Assembly: GCA_030525825.1 (NCBI GenBank)
Contig: JAUNDZ010000001.1
Location: 1-64,000, forward strand
Length of the DNA stretch: 64,000 nt
Direction: 5' to 3'
Source: Moraxella sp.
Lineage (GTDB): Bacteria > Pseudomonadota > Gammaproteobacteria > Pseudomonadales > Moraxellaceae
The position numbers and the translations under genes are program-made. This document shows, in pieces, positions 34,489-42,244 of this stretch (positions are counted from its first letter, which is position 1; each line of letters begins with the position of its first letter). The notes beneath the pieces were generated by a model. That model ran no database searches, was not told the DNA's origin, and saw nothing but the letters and a program-made list of their open reading frames with translations.

Positions 34489-34527
34489 GGAACATTGGGC
34501 TAGACACGCCCCATTTTACCCTATAAT
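34489..34527 (+). promoter_or_regulatory. late promoter 7 (GGAAC box + TATAAT)
   Basis: TCGGAACA with G at 34489 and a perfect TATAAT at 34522-34527; 28 nt between. The -10 lies in the loop of a terminator hairpin. Confidence 0.75.
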
Positions 34528-34539
34528 TGGTGTGTTTTT
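34504..34539 (+). terminator. terminator hairpin enclosing the -10 of late promoter 7
   Basis: ACACGCC pairs with GGTGTGT (one G-U) around 18 bases that contain the -10, then TTTTT. Transcripts started by promoter 7 (near 34534) contain only the 3' arm. Longer loop than usual, so weaker than the other terminators. Confidence 0.5.
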
Positions 34540-34557
34540 CTTGCACCGAGTATCAAT

Positions 34558-36105
34558 ATGAGTAATAACACGCCCATCATCTTTACCATTACAACCGCTG
34601 GCAAAAATGCCGTCTTAAACGCCCAAAATCGTGGATTAAAGCTAACTTTGAACCGCTTAACATTGGGTACAGCTAAATGGACAGCAACCAAGGCAGCTAC
34701 CGACCTAAGAAGCAAACGCCTTGATTTTACCATTGTATCTGCTGGCGTAGAAACACAAAGTAATACCCTTAGATTTAGTGTTACTATGAGTAGTCAGACG
34801 CTGTTTGATGCTTATGAGATGGGTCTATATACTGATACAGGCGTGCTGTTTGCTGTGGCGACTAGCACCACAAAGCCGTTAGTCAGGCTTCATCCTGAAG
34901 TAGCGATTGTGGTTGGTTCATTTGGGCTTAGTTTGGTGGATATTGATGCTCAGTCTATTACGGTCAATACCGACCAAAACTCGCTCATCGCCATACAGAT
35001 GATGCAAAACCACAATGCAGCTACCGACCCACATCCTCAGTATCTAAAAGCAAATGAGTTTGATACTGCCGCTGCCGACATTCTAAAACGATTAACCGCC
35101 CTAGAAAGCAAAGAAATCATACCTGTGGGCGGTCTATTCATCACCACCAATCACTATAATACAGGAGATGATGTCGCTCGTGCGTTGGGCTATGGTCGAT
35201 GGGAGCGATATGCCAAAGGCACAACCTTGGTCGGTCAAGACCCCGCTGCTACCGTCAAAGGTCAAAAGGCGTGGTGGGCGACGATGGGTAATATCGTGGG
35301 TGAGTTTGCACATAAATTAACCCCTGCTGAGTTGCCTAGTGATTTTGGCGTACCTTATTTTCCAGATGGTTTTGGTCATAGTGTGCGTAATCATGGCAAT
35401 CACGGCACGGCTTATTATGCCGGTGGTGGCGGTGGCAAGCGAACTTGGAAAAAGCCTGATGACTACCCAAAAGCTGGCGATGGCAGTGGTCTATCCGACC
35501 AACCACATAACAACATTCAACCGTCGGTTGTAGTTGCTGTATGGGTGCGTCTGCCTGACAGTGGCTCCATCACCATTCCATCGCTGTATCAAGGTACAGA
35601 TGCGTCAAACATCAGCGTCGGTGATATTGGCTCACAAGTAGAAAGTCAGCTGCTGGCGAATGCCGATGCTCTTAATAAACAATTACAAGAGAGACTGGCA
35701 ACCGCCATCAGTCAGATAGCAGAATTAGAAAAACGCATCCTTGGAGCAGGCGGCAAACTGGGTGGTGTTGCTGCACCAGAATGGCAGGCATTTATCACAA
35801 CAAGCATCAGTACAGAGTCAGACCCTTTTAAAGGTGATGCAACCTACATTGCTTACAACATCGTCCAATTTGTACAATCTATTGGCTATAAAAATGCTAA
35901 TTTACAACAAACTGGTGCAGTTCTTACTCGTAAAAGTGATAGTCCTAAGGTCTCATTGGTGTTTGATTCTTCAGAAGACATTGATGTTAATGCCATCATC
36001 TTTAAACCAAGAGCACCATCCAATCTATCACGAAATCAACAAGAAAAAACTTTAACTTGGCATATTACTGGGGATTTACCAAATTTAACTTTGATGATTG
36101 AGTAG
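34558..36105 (+). CDS. tail fibre/collar-domain protein
   Basis: 515 residues; ATG shortly after promoter 7. The N terminus (TTAGKNAVLNAQNRGLKLTL, LRLSxDAYEMGLYT-like segment) is a phage tail-fibre attachment domain (DUF3751-type). NHNAATDPHPQYL is the His-rich fibre motif, followed by a phage tail collar domain (VGGLFITTNHYNTGDDVARA, GYGRWERYAKGTTLVGQDP) with a glycine-rich loop. The last third is coiled coil (LLANADALNKQLQERLATAI) and a C-terminal beta domain. It would form a host-binding fibre. The main fibres are in late unit 9, so this may be a second, shorter fibre or collar whisker. Confidence 0.7.
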   Translation: MSNNTPIIFTITTAGKNAVLNAQNRGLKLTLNRLTLGTAKWTATKAATDLRSKRLDFTIVSAGVETQSNTLRFSVTMSSQTLFDAYEMGLYTDTGVLFAVATSTTKPLVRLHPEVAIVVGSFGLSLVDIDAQSITVNTDQNSLIAIQMMQNHNAATDPHPQYLKANEFDTAAADILKRLTALESKEIIPVGGLFITTNHYNTGDDVARALGYGRWERYAKGTTLVGQDPAATVKGQKAWWATMGNIVGEFAHKLTPAELPSDFGVPYFPDGFGHSVRNHGNHGTAYYAGGGGGKRTWKKPDDYPKAGDGSGLSDQPHNNIQPSVVVAVWVRLPDSGSITIPSLYQGTDASNISVGDIGSQVESQLLANADALNKQLQERLATAISQIAELEKRILGAGGKLGGVAAPEWQAFITTSISTESDPFKGDATYIAYNIVQFVQSIGYKNANLQQTGAVLTRKSDSPKVSLVFDSSEDIDVNAIIFKPRAPSNLSRNQQEKTLTWHITGDLPNLTLMIE

Positions 36106-36394
36106 TTTGTGCATGTACGACTATCTAAGACAGTTTGCCCAGATGATGAATGCTCGCCAGTTTGACGGAGCATCTGCCATGACATCGATGTCGGCAAACA
36201 TCAAGCGGGGTGAAAAAGCCATGAATACCGCCCTGACCAATAAAACCACCGTACATCGTGCCATGTATCTCCAAGGTAACGATGATTTTCACGGTGGTTG
36301 GGTAGATTTTTGGGGTTCTGCAGATCGTATCAGACCTAACGGCAAAACCAAAGACAGCAACGCTTGGATGGTTACTGCCTTTGAGCTGTTTTGA
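36098..36394 (+). CDS. small hypothetical late phage protein
   Basis: 98 residues from a TTG that overlaps the fibre gene, or 93 from ATG 36113; neither has a strong ribosome-binding site. Sequence MYDYLRQFAQMMNARQFDGA, then AMYLQGNDDFHGGWVDFWGS. No family recognised; perhaps a small assembly factor. Confidence 0.45.
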   Translation: MSSLCMYDYLRQFAQMMNARQFDGASAMTSMSANIKRGEKAMNTALTNKTTVHRAMYLQGNDDFHGGWVDFWGSADRIRPNGKTKDSNAWMVTAFELF

Positions 36395-36405
36395 ACAGGT
36401 GCGAC

Positions 36406-36504
36406 ATGATACGGTTAGGAGATGTCATGCCCTACAATGTCAGTCCTACATCTACCCATACTGACAAGGGAGCTGTACGGTGGTATTTTGGTGCTATGAT
36501 GTGA
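36406..36504 (+). CDS. possible 32-aa peptide
   Basis: MIRLGDVMPYNVSPTSTHTD and 12 more residues, with AGGTG six bases before the ATG; a second in-frame ATG has AGGAG. It lies in an otherwise gene-free 290-base stretch. An extended -10-like TGCTATGAT is present near its end. Coding status uncertain. Confidence 0.25.
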   Translation: MIRLGDVMPYNVSPTSTHTDKGAVRWYFGAMM

Positions 36505-36684
36505 GTATTCAATCTTGTTTTAACTGGGTAAGTGGTTTTGTGCACCCAAGATTTGCAACCAGTCGTCAAGCTACGCATACCATTAACGAATAAGCGGATA
36601 TGGGTGCAAAATACAGGTTTATTGTATCGGACGGTCGTTAAAAAGTCAATGATGTGCAATAAGAGTGAAAATTCAAGGTCATGT

Positions 36685-36975
36685 ATGAACAACAACTACC
36701 ATAATCAAGTAAGACGACTGATAGACCTTGCAAAAAAGCGGGGTCAATCAGGTGAGCTCATTGCCCACCAAATCGGGCGTGATGAAGTCCACGACCCCAC
36801 GCTGGTCGCCATGCGAATATACGGCAGTCGCCACGACTGTGATGTCGTGATGATAGCCTGTGGCACTTCTGCCATCTGGCAACCGCTGCCCCAAAAAGTC
36901 GTCCATCTACCAACACCCACGCAGCTGCTTGTGCTAAAACGCCGCTACAAGAAAGGGGGCGGTCATGCTGTCTGA
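36685..36975 (+). CDS. hypothetical late phage protein
   Basis: 96 residues from the ATG with AAGGT upstream; a longer frame from 36532 has no supported start. It begins with a basic helix (NQVRRLIDLAKKRGQSGELI) and continues as a small alpha/beta domain (YGSRHDCDVVMIACGTSAIW). It overlaps the next gene by 11 bases. Possibly head-tail joining; no family recognised. Confidence 0.5.
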   Translation: MNNNYHNQVRRLIDLAKKRGQSGELIAHQIGRDEVHDPTLVAMRIYGSRHDCDVVMIACGTSAIWQPLPQKVVHLPTPTQLLVLKRRYKKGGGHAV

Positions 36976-38140
36976 TGAAGCCAAGCAGGCACTAGGTCTG
37001 CCAAAACCAACTCCTGATGGTGCCAGCCGCCAAGACAGAGCCATGAGTAAGATGTCGCTTGAACAAATTCGAGCCTTTCGCCAAGATGCCATGAAAAAGG
37101 CGATGAGTACTGGATTGGTCAGTAGAACGCACAACAAAGCACAAGAGAATCTGGCAGCTGCCATTCATGAGGGTGAGCGTCTGACAGGCAATGCCTTAAA
37201 AAAACTCATCAAACAAGCCAAATCACAGGCGGGCATCTCTGCTGGCGAACTCATCGCCTTTACGCTTGGCAAGACTAAAAAGAATGTAGCCATTGGGCAA
37301 GATGCAGAAAACCCCACCATGTCGCCTGAGCTACTACGCTACTATGTGGCAAATGTACAGCTGGCAGCGGAACGATTTGCAGGCGGCATCTCTCCTATTG
37401 ATGTGGTCAATCAAAGTCGAGACATTGACATCAAGCGTGCCAATGAGCAAATTTTTATGGCGAATGTCTTTAAAAGAAAAGGTGGTGAGCTGTATTTTTT
37501 AACCAATGCTGGACCTGACAGCACAGACATCAACCATAAAGTTGTGGTGGAGCTACTGGATTATCAGCAGTTTTTGTTGGGTCGTACCACCATGCCAAAG
37601 CGGCATGAGATGGTAGAATTACTAAAACATGGGAAAATCAAATTTGACTGCGACTGTGGTCGCCACCAATATTGGTATCGCTACCTTGCGACAATAGGGC
37701 GTTATAATCATGGCGTGTCAGAAAACCGCTATCCATCCACCAGAAACCCACAGCTGACAGGGGTGGCGTGTAAGCATGCATTACGAGTGATGAATGTCCT
37801 GATGAGTGGTTATGGGGTCGCAAAATTACAAGGTTATATTAAGCAAGACTTGGCAAAAATCAAGGGTAAGGGGCTGATTGACCATAAATCACAACGCACC
37901 GAATTACACCACCTAAAAAAAGAAGCTGCCTTACAAACTACGGACAAAAAGGCAGAGCATTGGCGTAGAAAGATTAAAAAAGAGCTTAAAGAAGCGGCAA
38001 CACAAATAAAAGAGATAAAGAGGCTGATGACTGCTGATGAATTTGCCAAAATATTAGAAGTAGGAGGTGTTCAACTCAGTGCCAAGCAACTAAAAGCGTT
38101 GCAAGAATATGAGTCTAATCGTTCCAAAAAGAGAGAATAA
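36965..38140 (+). CDS. late phage protein with SWIM-like zinc cluster
   Basis: 391 residues. The N-terminal 110 are helical. Near residues 220-280 lies FDCDCGRHQYWYRYLATIG ... NRYPSTRNPQLTG-VACKHALRVM: two Cys in CxC followed by Cys and His in CxH spacing, like a SWIM zinc finger. The C-terminal 90 residues are a lysine/glutamate coiled coil. Such proteins recur in large contractile-tailed phages near head genes. A role in head assembly or DNA binding is inferred; the protein is uncharacterised. Confidence 0.5.
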   Translation: MLSDEAKQALGLPKPTPDGASRQDRAMSKMSLEQIRAFRQDAMKKAMSTGLVSRTHNKAQENLAAAIHEGERLTGNALKKLIKQAKSQAGISAGELIAFTLGKTKKNVAIGQDAENPTMSPELLRYYVANVQLAAERFAGGISPIDVVNQSRDIDIKRANEQIFMANVFKRKGGELYFLTNAGPDSTDINHKVVVELLDYQQFLLGRTTMPKRHEMVELLKHGKIKFDCDCGRHQYWYRYLATIGRYNHGVSENRYPSTRNPQLTGVACKHALRVMNVLMSGYGVAKLQGYIKQDLAKIKGKGLIDHKSQRTELHHLKKEAALQTTDKKAEHWRRKIKKELKEAATQIKEIKRLMTADEFAKILEVGGVQLSAKQLKALQEYESNRSKKRE

Positions 38141-38142
38141 AT

Positions 38143-38712
38143 ATGAGTCTACACCAAAAAACCTACAAAACCTTTGATGGGCGACGCTTAGCCAGTCGTG
38201 CTGTTGTGCTACAATCCATGCAATCTATCCCTTGCTATGTGTTTCGCAAAGAGATTGTCAAAGTGCCAAACTCTGCCTTTGATGAACGCATGGATGAGAC
38301 TTGGGGTGGTCTGGGTGTGGCGTCTGATGCCGAAGAACACGCCTTTGATTATGTAACACTTGGTCATGCGATGATGACAGTGGAGCGGTTCATGGGCGGT
38401 GCAGTACATGATGGTGATGGACTGGTTGTGCCTGATGAAGTGGCGGTCATGGGTTTGGTTGAGCCGTATGACATCATGCTGTCAGGGCGTGAGCGATTGA
38501 TGCAAGTGCCAGACTGGACGCCCAAAAAAGGCGACTTGTTTTGTATGCTGCTAGACGAAGACAATTACATCTACCTTGAATGTGTTGGCAGGCTTGGCTC
38601 AAGCATCGTGGCGGATTTTGGGGCAAAATATGTCTTTAACCAAAAATTTGACCTAGATTTTATCAGTTCGCTGGATGAATCCAATATTGCTGATACCAAC
38701 CCTTTGGCATGA
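38143..38712 (+). CDS. hypothetical late structural protein
   Basis: 189 residues, two bases after the previous gene. The sequence is beta-rich with repeated acidic turns (HDGDGLVVPDEVAVMGLVEP, WTPKKGDLFCMLLDEDNYIY), like head-completion or neck proteins of contractile phages. It is the last structural gene of late unit 7. No family recognised. Confidence 0.5.
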   Translation: MSLHQKTYKTFDGRRLASRAVVLQSMQSIPCYVFRKEIVKVPNSAFDERMDETWGGLGVASDAEEHAFDYVTLGHAMMTVERFMGGAVHDGDGLVVPDEVAVMGLVEPYDIMLSGRERLMQVPDWTPKKGDLFCMLLDEDNYIYLECVGRLGSSIVADFGAKYVFNQKFDLDFISSLDESNIADTNPLA

Positions 38713-38714
38713 TG

Positions 38715-38741
38715 TTGCTTTTGATTGATTTGTGATATAAT
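38715..38741 (+). promoter_or_regulatory. promoter of the toxin-antitoxin-like pair
   Basis: TTGCTT, 15 bases, TATAAT (38736-38741), without a GGAAC box at the late-promoter distance. It is 26 bases upstream of the antitoxin start, and would allow expression in the lysogen. Confidence 0.5.
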
Positions 38742-38767
38742 TTGATAAAATAGACAAGGAGCTTGCC

Positions 38768-39064
38768 ATGTTGATTGAACTCTCCCAGCTGCCGCTTGCC
38801 ATACAAGAGCAAATTTTAAACAACAATACTTCGATGGTGCAAATCGTGAATAACGGTCAGGTCATCAAAACCATGCAGCTTAGCGAACCAAAAAGCTACG
38901 CTTATGGCGACTTTGATTATGATTTAGAGCAGATGAAACAGGCAATAGAAGCACCTTATGTAACTGTGCCAAACTTTGAGAGTGCAGAAGAGCTCCTACA
39001 TTGGATGGAGAATTTGAGCGATGATGACTTTGTTGCAGAAACAAGGTTTTTGGAGAAAGTTTGA
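38768..39064 (+). CDS. putative antitoxin
   Basis: 98 residues, acidic, ATG with AAGGAG upstream. MLIELSQLPLAIQEQILNNN then VQIVNNGQVIKTMQ forms a small N-terminal beta-alpha domain as in Phd-like or prevent-host-death antitoxins; the C-terminal half is acidic and helical, fit to wrap a basic toxin. It precedes and overlaps its partner (TGATG), the normal type II order. Own promoter. Family not firmly identified. Confidence 0.55.
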   Translation: MLIELSQLPLAIQEQILNNNTSMVQIVNNGQVIKTMQLSEPKSYAYGDFDYDLEQMKQAIEAPYVTVPNFESAEELLHWMENLSDDDFVAETRFLEKV

Positions 39065-39438
39065 TGGCAGGATTGAGAGTGGATTTCGGGAAAATTTTTT
39101 CCGAGCGGTTGCCAAATTTTCCTAGAGCAGATAAGTTAAAAATCGCTGAATTCATTCAGCACATCAAGAGCTTTGGCTTTGACGGCTTAAAAGGTCGCAA
39201 TAAATCATCCGACAATGTGCCATTTGATAATCCAGATTGGTCAAAAAGAGTGCAATACGCCCAAAAGCACAACCTTTGGCATTATCACATCGGCATTCCT
39301 GATTATCAAGAGTCTGATAAAGGCGACCACACATCAGAATATGTCTTGCATTATATCAAAGGCGATGATTTTATAAAAATCGTGGATTTATCCGCTCACC
39401 CACCACTACATCTGCCAGATGCCAGCTACCTGCAATAA
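39064..39438 (+). CDS. putative type II toxin (YafO/RelE-like size)
   Basis: 124 residues, ATG overlapping the antitoxin stop. KLKIAEFIQHIKSFGFDGLK and NKSSDNVPFDNPDWSKRVQY lead into LWHYHIGIPDYQ, EYVLHYIKGDDFIKIVDLSA and HPPLHLPDASYL. The pattern (helices, then antiparallel strands with conserved H, R/K) is that of ribosome-dependent mRNA interferases such as YafO. Toxin pairs among late genes occur in P1 (phd-doc). The enzyme class is inferred. Confidence 0.5.
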   Translation: MAGLRVDFGKIFSERLPNFPRADKLKIAEFIQHIKSFGFDGLKGRNKSSDNVPFDNPDWSKRVQYAQKHNLWHYHIGIPDYQESDKGDHTSEYVLHYIKGDDFIKIVDLSAHPPLHLPDASYLQ

Positions 39439-39450
39439 CTTCAAATGATT

Positions 39451-39489
39451 GGAACACCCTGCACTAGGGTGTTTTTTATTGCCTAAAAT
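39451..39489 (+). promoter_or_regulatory. late promoter 8 (GGAAC box + TAAAAT)
   Basis: TTGGAACA with G at 39451 and TAAAAT at 39484-39489; 28 nt between. Sequence is close to promoter 6 along its whole length, including the hairpin and ATTGCC before the -10. Confidence 0.75.
39453..39477 (+). terminator. intrinsic terminator inside late promoter 8
   Basis: AACACCCT pairs with AGGGTGTT around GCACT, followed by Ts. Ends the toxin-antitoxin transcript and read-through from late unit 7. Confidence 0.85.
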
Positions 39490-39521
39490 TGATGCTGTAT
39501 TTCTTTATAGGATTTTTTTTC

Positions 39522-40157
39522 ATGAAAAACAGCATTCCCACCTACAAGCGTTATCGTGAAGATTACGAAACCGCAAAATCACTTGGGGCGGCAGCTTTGG
39601 CGTGTAATGCCGTGCTTGTGCCTGTTGGGCATGAGCATTTAAGACTGCTATTTCAGAACTTTCAGCGTCCGATGGTAACCAATAATGACCCTGCTGATGT
39701 GGATTATGCAGGTGGTCTGGCAGCTCATGTGCAGGGCGTGCCAAAAACCAGTTTTGAGGGTTCAGTTACGGTGATTGAAACTGAGACAGGGGCGATTAAC
39801 AACTTTGCTCAGGCGTTGGTTGATGCTGGCGGTCATTTACCCGAATGTAAGGTATTGTTTGGCTTATCTGATGGCTCTATTGATGAAGCGGTCAAGGTGT
39901 ATACCATCTATGATGTGGCGATTACATTTTCTGATGGTGGCGGCGAGATTGATGCGTCTAGCCGTAGCCAGATTCTTACCGTCTCAGGGCAGATGCGTTA
40001 TATGTACTTTGGCGAAAATGCTGAGCTTGGTGTCAAAGGTGGCGGTATGAAAGGAGTGATTACCCAACTGACATCAGGCAACAACAAAGCCATTAATGAC
40101 CTGATTGGTGCAATCAGCAGCAACTTCAATGCCCACAATCCACACCTAGGCTTATGA
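39522..40157 (+). CDS. tail tube-like protein
   Basis: 211 residues from the ATG with AGGA upstream, after promoter 8; a start at 39489 would overlap the -10. VPKTSFEGSVTVIETETGAI, LPECKVLFGLSDGSID, VYTIYDVAITFSDGGGEI and SRSQILTVSGQMRYMYFG give the alternating strands of a tube/Hcp-like fold. Gene order (tube, two assembly proteins, hub-like, spike) fits a tail module. Another tube-like gene lies at 12,848; which is the main tube is open. Confidence 0.5.
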   Translation: MKNSIPTYKRYREDYETAKSLGAAALACNAVLVPVGHEHLRLLFQNFQRPMVTNNDPADVDYAGGLAAHVQGVPKTSFEGSVTVIETETGAINNFAQALVDAGGHLPECKVLFGLSDGSIDEAVKVYTIYDVAITFSDGGGEIDASSRSQILTVSGQMRYMYFGENAELGVKGGGMKGVITQLTSGNNKAINDLIGAISSNFNAHNPHLGL

Positions 40158-40654
40158 TGAACCTTGAGCAACGCATCACACCCCACCCAAAAGCACAAGC
40201 AGGCACATTAAAGGATATGTCTGCCCCTTTGCTTGATGAGCTTATCATGAGTGGCTACAGCCTAAGCGATGATGATGTGCTTGGGGTGCTACTTAGCGTG
40301 GCTTCTATCTTAGTAGGATGGGGTCGTATTGATTGGCAAAGACAGGATGGGGCGGGTGGTTTATTGGGTGTAGATACGCCCATTACTGCCGATGAATGGG
40401 GCATCATGTATCCACTGGTGCGGGCTCATTGTGATTTAATTCAAGCTCGGCGAATGGAGGGGGTGCAAAGTTTGGGCATGACCACCTTTAACCTGTCAGC
40501 ATCAGAAGCCTTATCCCTATACAACCAAGCATTGGAGACGATGAAGCGAGAGTCTTTTTGTGAAGAGCCATTTAGCATTGATATTTGCGAAGAAACCAGC
40601 CTAAGACAACGGGTTTCGGTCAATGGCTCGGTAACGGTGGTGGGACGACCTTAA
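40154..40654 (+). CDS. hypothetical tail/neck assembly protein
   Basis: 166 residues, overlapping the tube-like gene by four bases. Helical, with ALSLYNQALETMKRESFCEE and short strands at the end (SLRQRVSVNGSVTVVGRP). No membrane segment or family hit by eye. Possibly a chaperone or neck protein in the tail module. Confidence 0.5.
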   Translation: MMNLEQRITPHPKAQAGTLKDMSAPLLDELIMSGYSLSDDDVLGVLLSVASILVGWGRIDWQRQDGAGGLLGVDTPITADEWGIMYPLVRAHCDLIQARRMEGVQSLGMTTFNLSASEALSLYNQALETMKRESFCEEPFSIDICEETSLRQRVSVNGSVTVVGRP

Positions 40655-41586
40655 TGCGATTTTACCTGGATAATGATGAAGTCATCTTAGACCATGATGT
40701 CGTCTCTGTGGTGCTTCGTCATGACCTTGTGCCAATCCCCGTTACGCTTGAGATGGTTGTCAATGCCGCCCCTGGCATTCGTGAGCATCTGGGTGTGGGG
40801 CGTACGCTGACAATGGCGACAGGACTTACCCTGGTCATTGTCAAATCTGAGCAGTACATGGGCAGTAAAATCCTAGATGGCTATCGTACTGGGGCGATTG
40901 TCTTGACAGCAGTTTTATCAGGGTGTGAGCAGCTGGTTCATGTTACCCAAAGGGCGGTTAATCTTAAAAAAGCTAGCTTTGCCGAGATTTATCGTGCGTG
41001 TGGGGCGGATGTCAGTTTTGATACGGATATTAAGGTTAATCAGTTCGTTTGTTTTAAGGGGCAGATGGCGACGCATCGCATCTCTTGGGCTTTGCAAAAA
41101 GAAGCAGCGTGCATTGTCTATGATGTGGCAACAAGACGACTGAATGTCAAAAGGGTGTCTGAGCTGCTGGCACAACCTGCCACTATGTATGACCCATCTT
41201 CAGTGCATTGGCTGTCTCATGCTCATGCTGACGGCGACATTGGAGCGTATCACCTATCTATTGATAATGATGGCACACAAATCATCGGACATACCCCTGA
41301 TGCTGGACGCATGGATTACATCCCACGCTGTGATGCACGAGAGTTGACTAATTTATCACGCATCTTGGTTGCCCGTGGCACGATAGAAAGAGCGATTGAT
41401 GAAAGGCTGCTGGCTGGAAAAGCCGTTTTGATTAATGAGACAACCTATCTGTCGGTTACTTCTGCCATCTCTTACCAGTCTGGGGCGTTTGGAGGAAATA
41501 CGGCACTGAGCATTAAATCATGGCTGTATGGCTTGGGCGACAACAATAAGCAAAGACAACTGGCAGATACACAGGGTGTGCAATGA
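40654..41586 (+). CDS. baseplate hub-like protein (gp27/gpD-like)
   Basis: 310 residues from the ATG in TAATG overlapping the upstream stop. Beta-rich with two tube-like halves (VVSVVLRHDLVPIPVTLEM ..., IVLTAVLSGCEQLVHVTQRA) and a middle ASFAEIYRACGADVSFDTD as found in gp27/gpD hubs. It is directly followed by a spike-like gene, the usual hub-spike order. Identity inferred from order and fold impression. Confidence 0.45.
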   Translation: MRFYLDNDEVILDHDVVSVVLRHDLVPIPVTLEMVVNAAPGIREHLGVGRTLTMATGLTLVIVKSEQYMGSKILDGYRTGAIVLTAVLSGCEQLVHVTQRAVNLKKASFAEIYRACGADVSFDTDIKVNQFVCFKGQMATHRISWALQKEAACIVYDVATRRLNVKRVSELLAQPATMYDPSSVHWLSHAHADGDIGAYHLSIDNDGTQIIGHTPDAGRMDYIPRCDARELTNLSRILVARGTIERAIDERLLAGKAVLINETTYLSVTSAISYQSGAFGGNTALSIKSWLYGLGDNNKQRQLADTQGVQ

Positions 41587-42179
41587 ACCCATATTTTTAT
41601 CCTGCAAAAATTCTACAATACAACCCCAGCGAACGCACCGCCATGATAGACATTCAAGGTCTAACAGATGGTATGGATGGTGGTATTGAAGCCTATTTAG
41701 CCTATCCCATTGGTGATGATGATAAGGATACCGAAAGAGAACTTGTCGCTGGGGCTGATGTTTGGGTGTTTTTTGAACAGGGGGATATGTACGCCCCTGT
41801 AATTGCTTTTTATCGTAGGCATGGCGTAGGGGCAATCGTAGATACCAGACGCATTCGTCAAAAGAACATTGAGTTATTGGCACGCAGTCATATCAAGCTG
41901 TCTGCTACCGATACCATACACGCTGCCACAGGCACATTCACCATCGATGGTAATGTGGTTATCAATGGCGACATCACGCACAACGGCAACAGTAATCAGA
42001 CAGGTGATGCTACCATTAATGGTAATTCAAAGGTGCAGGGAAATATCTCAAGCTCAGGCAATATCCAAAGTGCTGGTAATGTCAAAGGAGCGACGGTTAC
42101 CGCAGGCAGCCTTGACATGGGTAGCCGCAGACATGGCGGAGTTGAAAGTGGTCGTGGTATATCTGGCACACTAATTTGA
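41583..42179 (+). CDS. baseplate spike protein (gpV/gp5-like)
   Basis: 198 residues. Residues 1-85 are an OB-fold-like domain (YPAKILQYNPSERTAMIDIQ, GADVWVFFEQGDMYAPVIAF). Residues 100-185 carry short repeats of beta helix type (GNVVINGDITHNGNSNQTGD, KVQGNISSSGNIQSAGNVKG), as in trimeric membrane-piercing spikes. The end (RRHGGVESGRG) resembles the tip of phage spikes. It would sit under the baseplate hub and pierce the outer membrane. Last gene of late unit 8. Confidence 0.7.
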   Translation: MNPYFYPAKILQYNPSERTAMIDIQGLTDGMDGGIEAYLAYPIGDDDKDTERELVAGADVWVFFEQGDMYAPVIAFYRRHGVGAIVDTRRIRQKNIELLARSHIKLSATDTIHAATGTFTIDGNVVINGDITHNGNSNQTGDATINGNSKVQGNISSSGNIQSAGNVKGATVTAGSLDMGSRRHGGVESGRGISGTLI

Positions 42180-42180
42180 T

Positions 42181-42219
42181 GGAACATCGCTGACAACTGA
42201 ATAAAATCTGTCTTATGAT
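42181..42219 (+). promoter_or_regulatory. late promoter 9 (GGAAC box + TATGAT)
   Basis: ATGGAACA with G at 42181, one base after the upstream stop, and TATGAT at 42214-42219; 28 nt between. No terminator is visible at this junction. Confidence 0.75.
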
Positions 42220-42244
42220 GCAAGAAAAATACTAGGATAATCTC

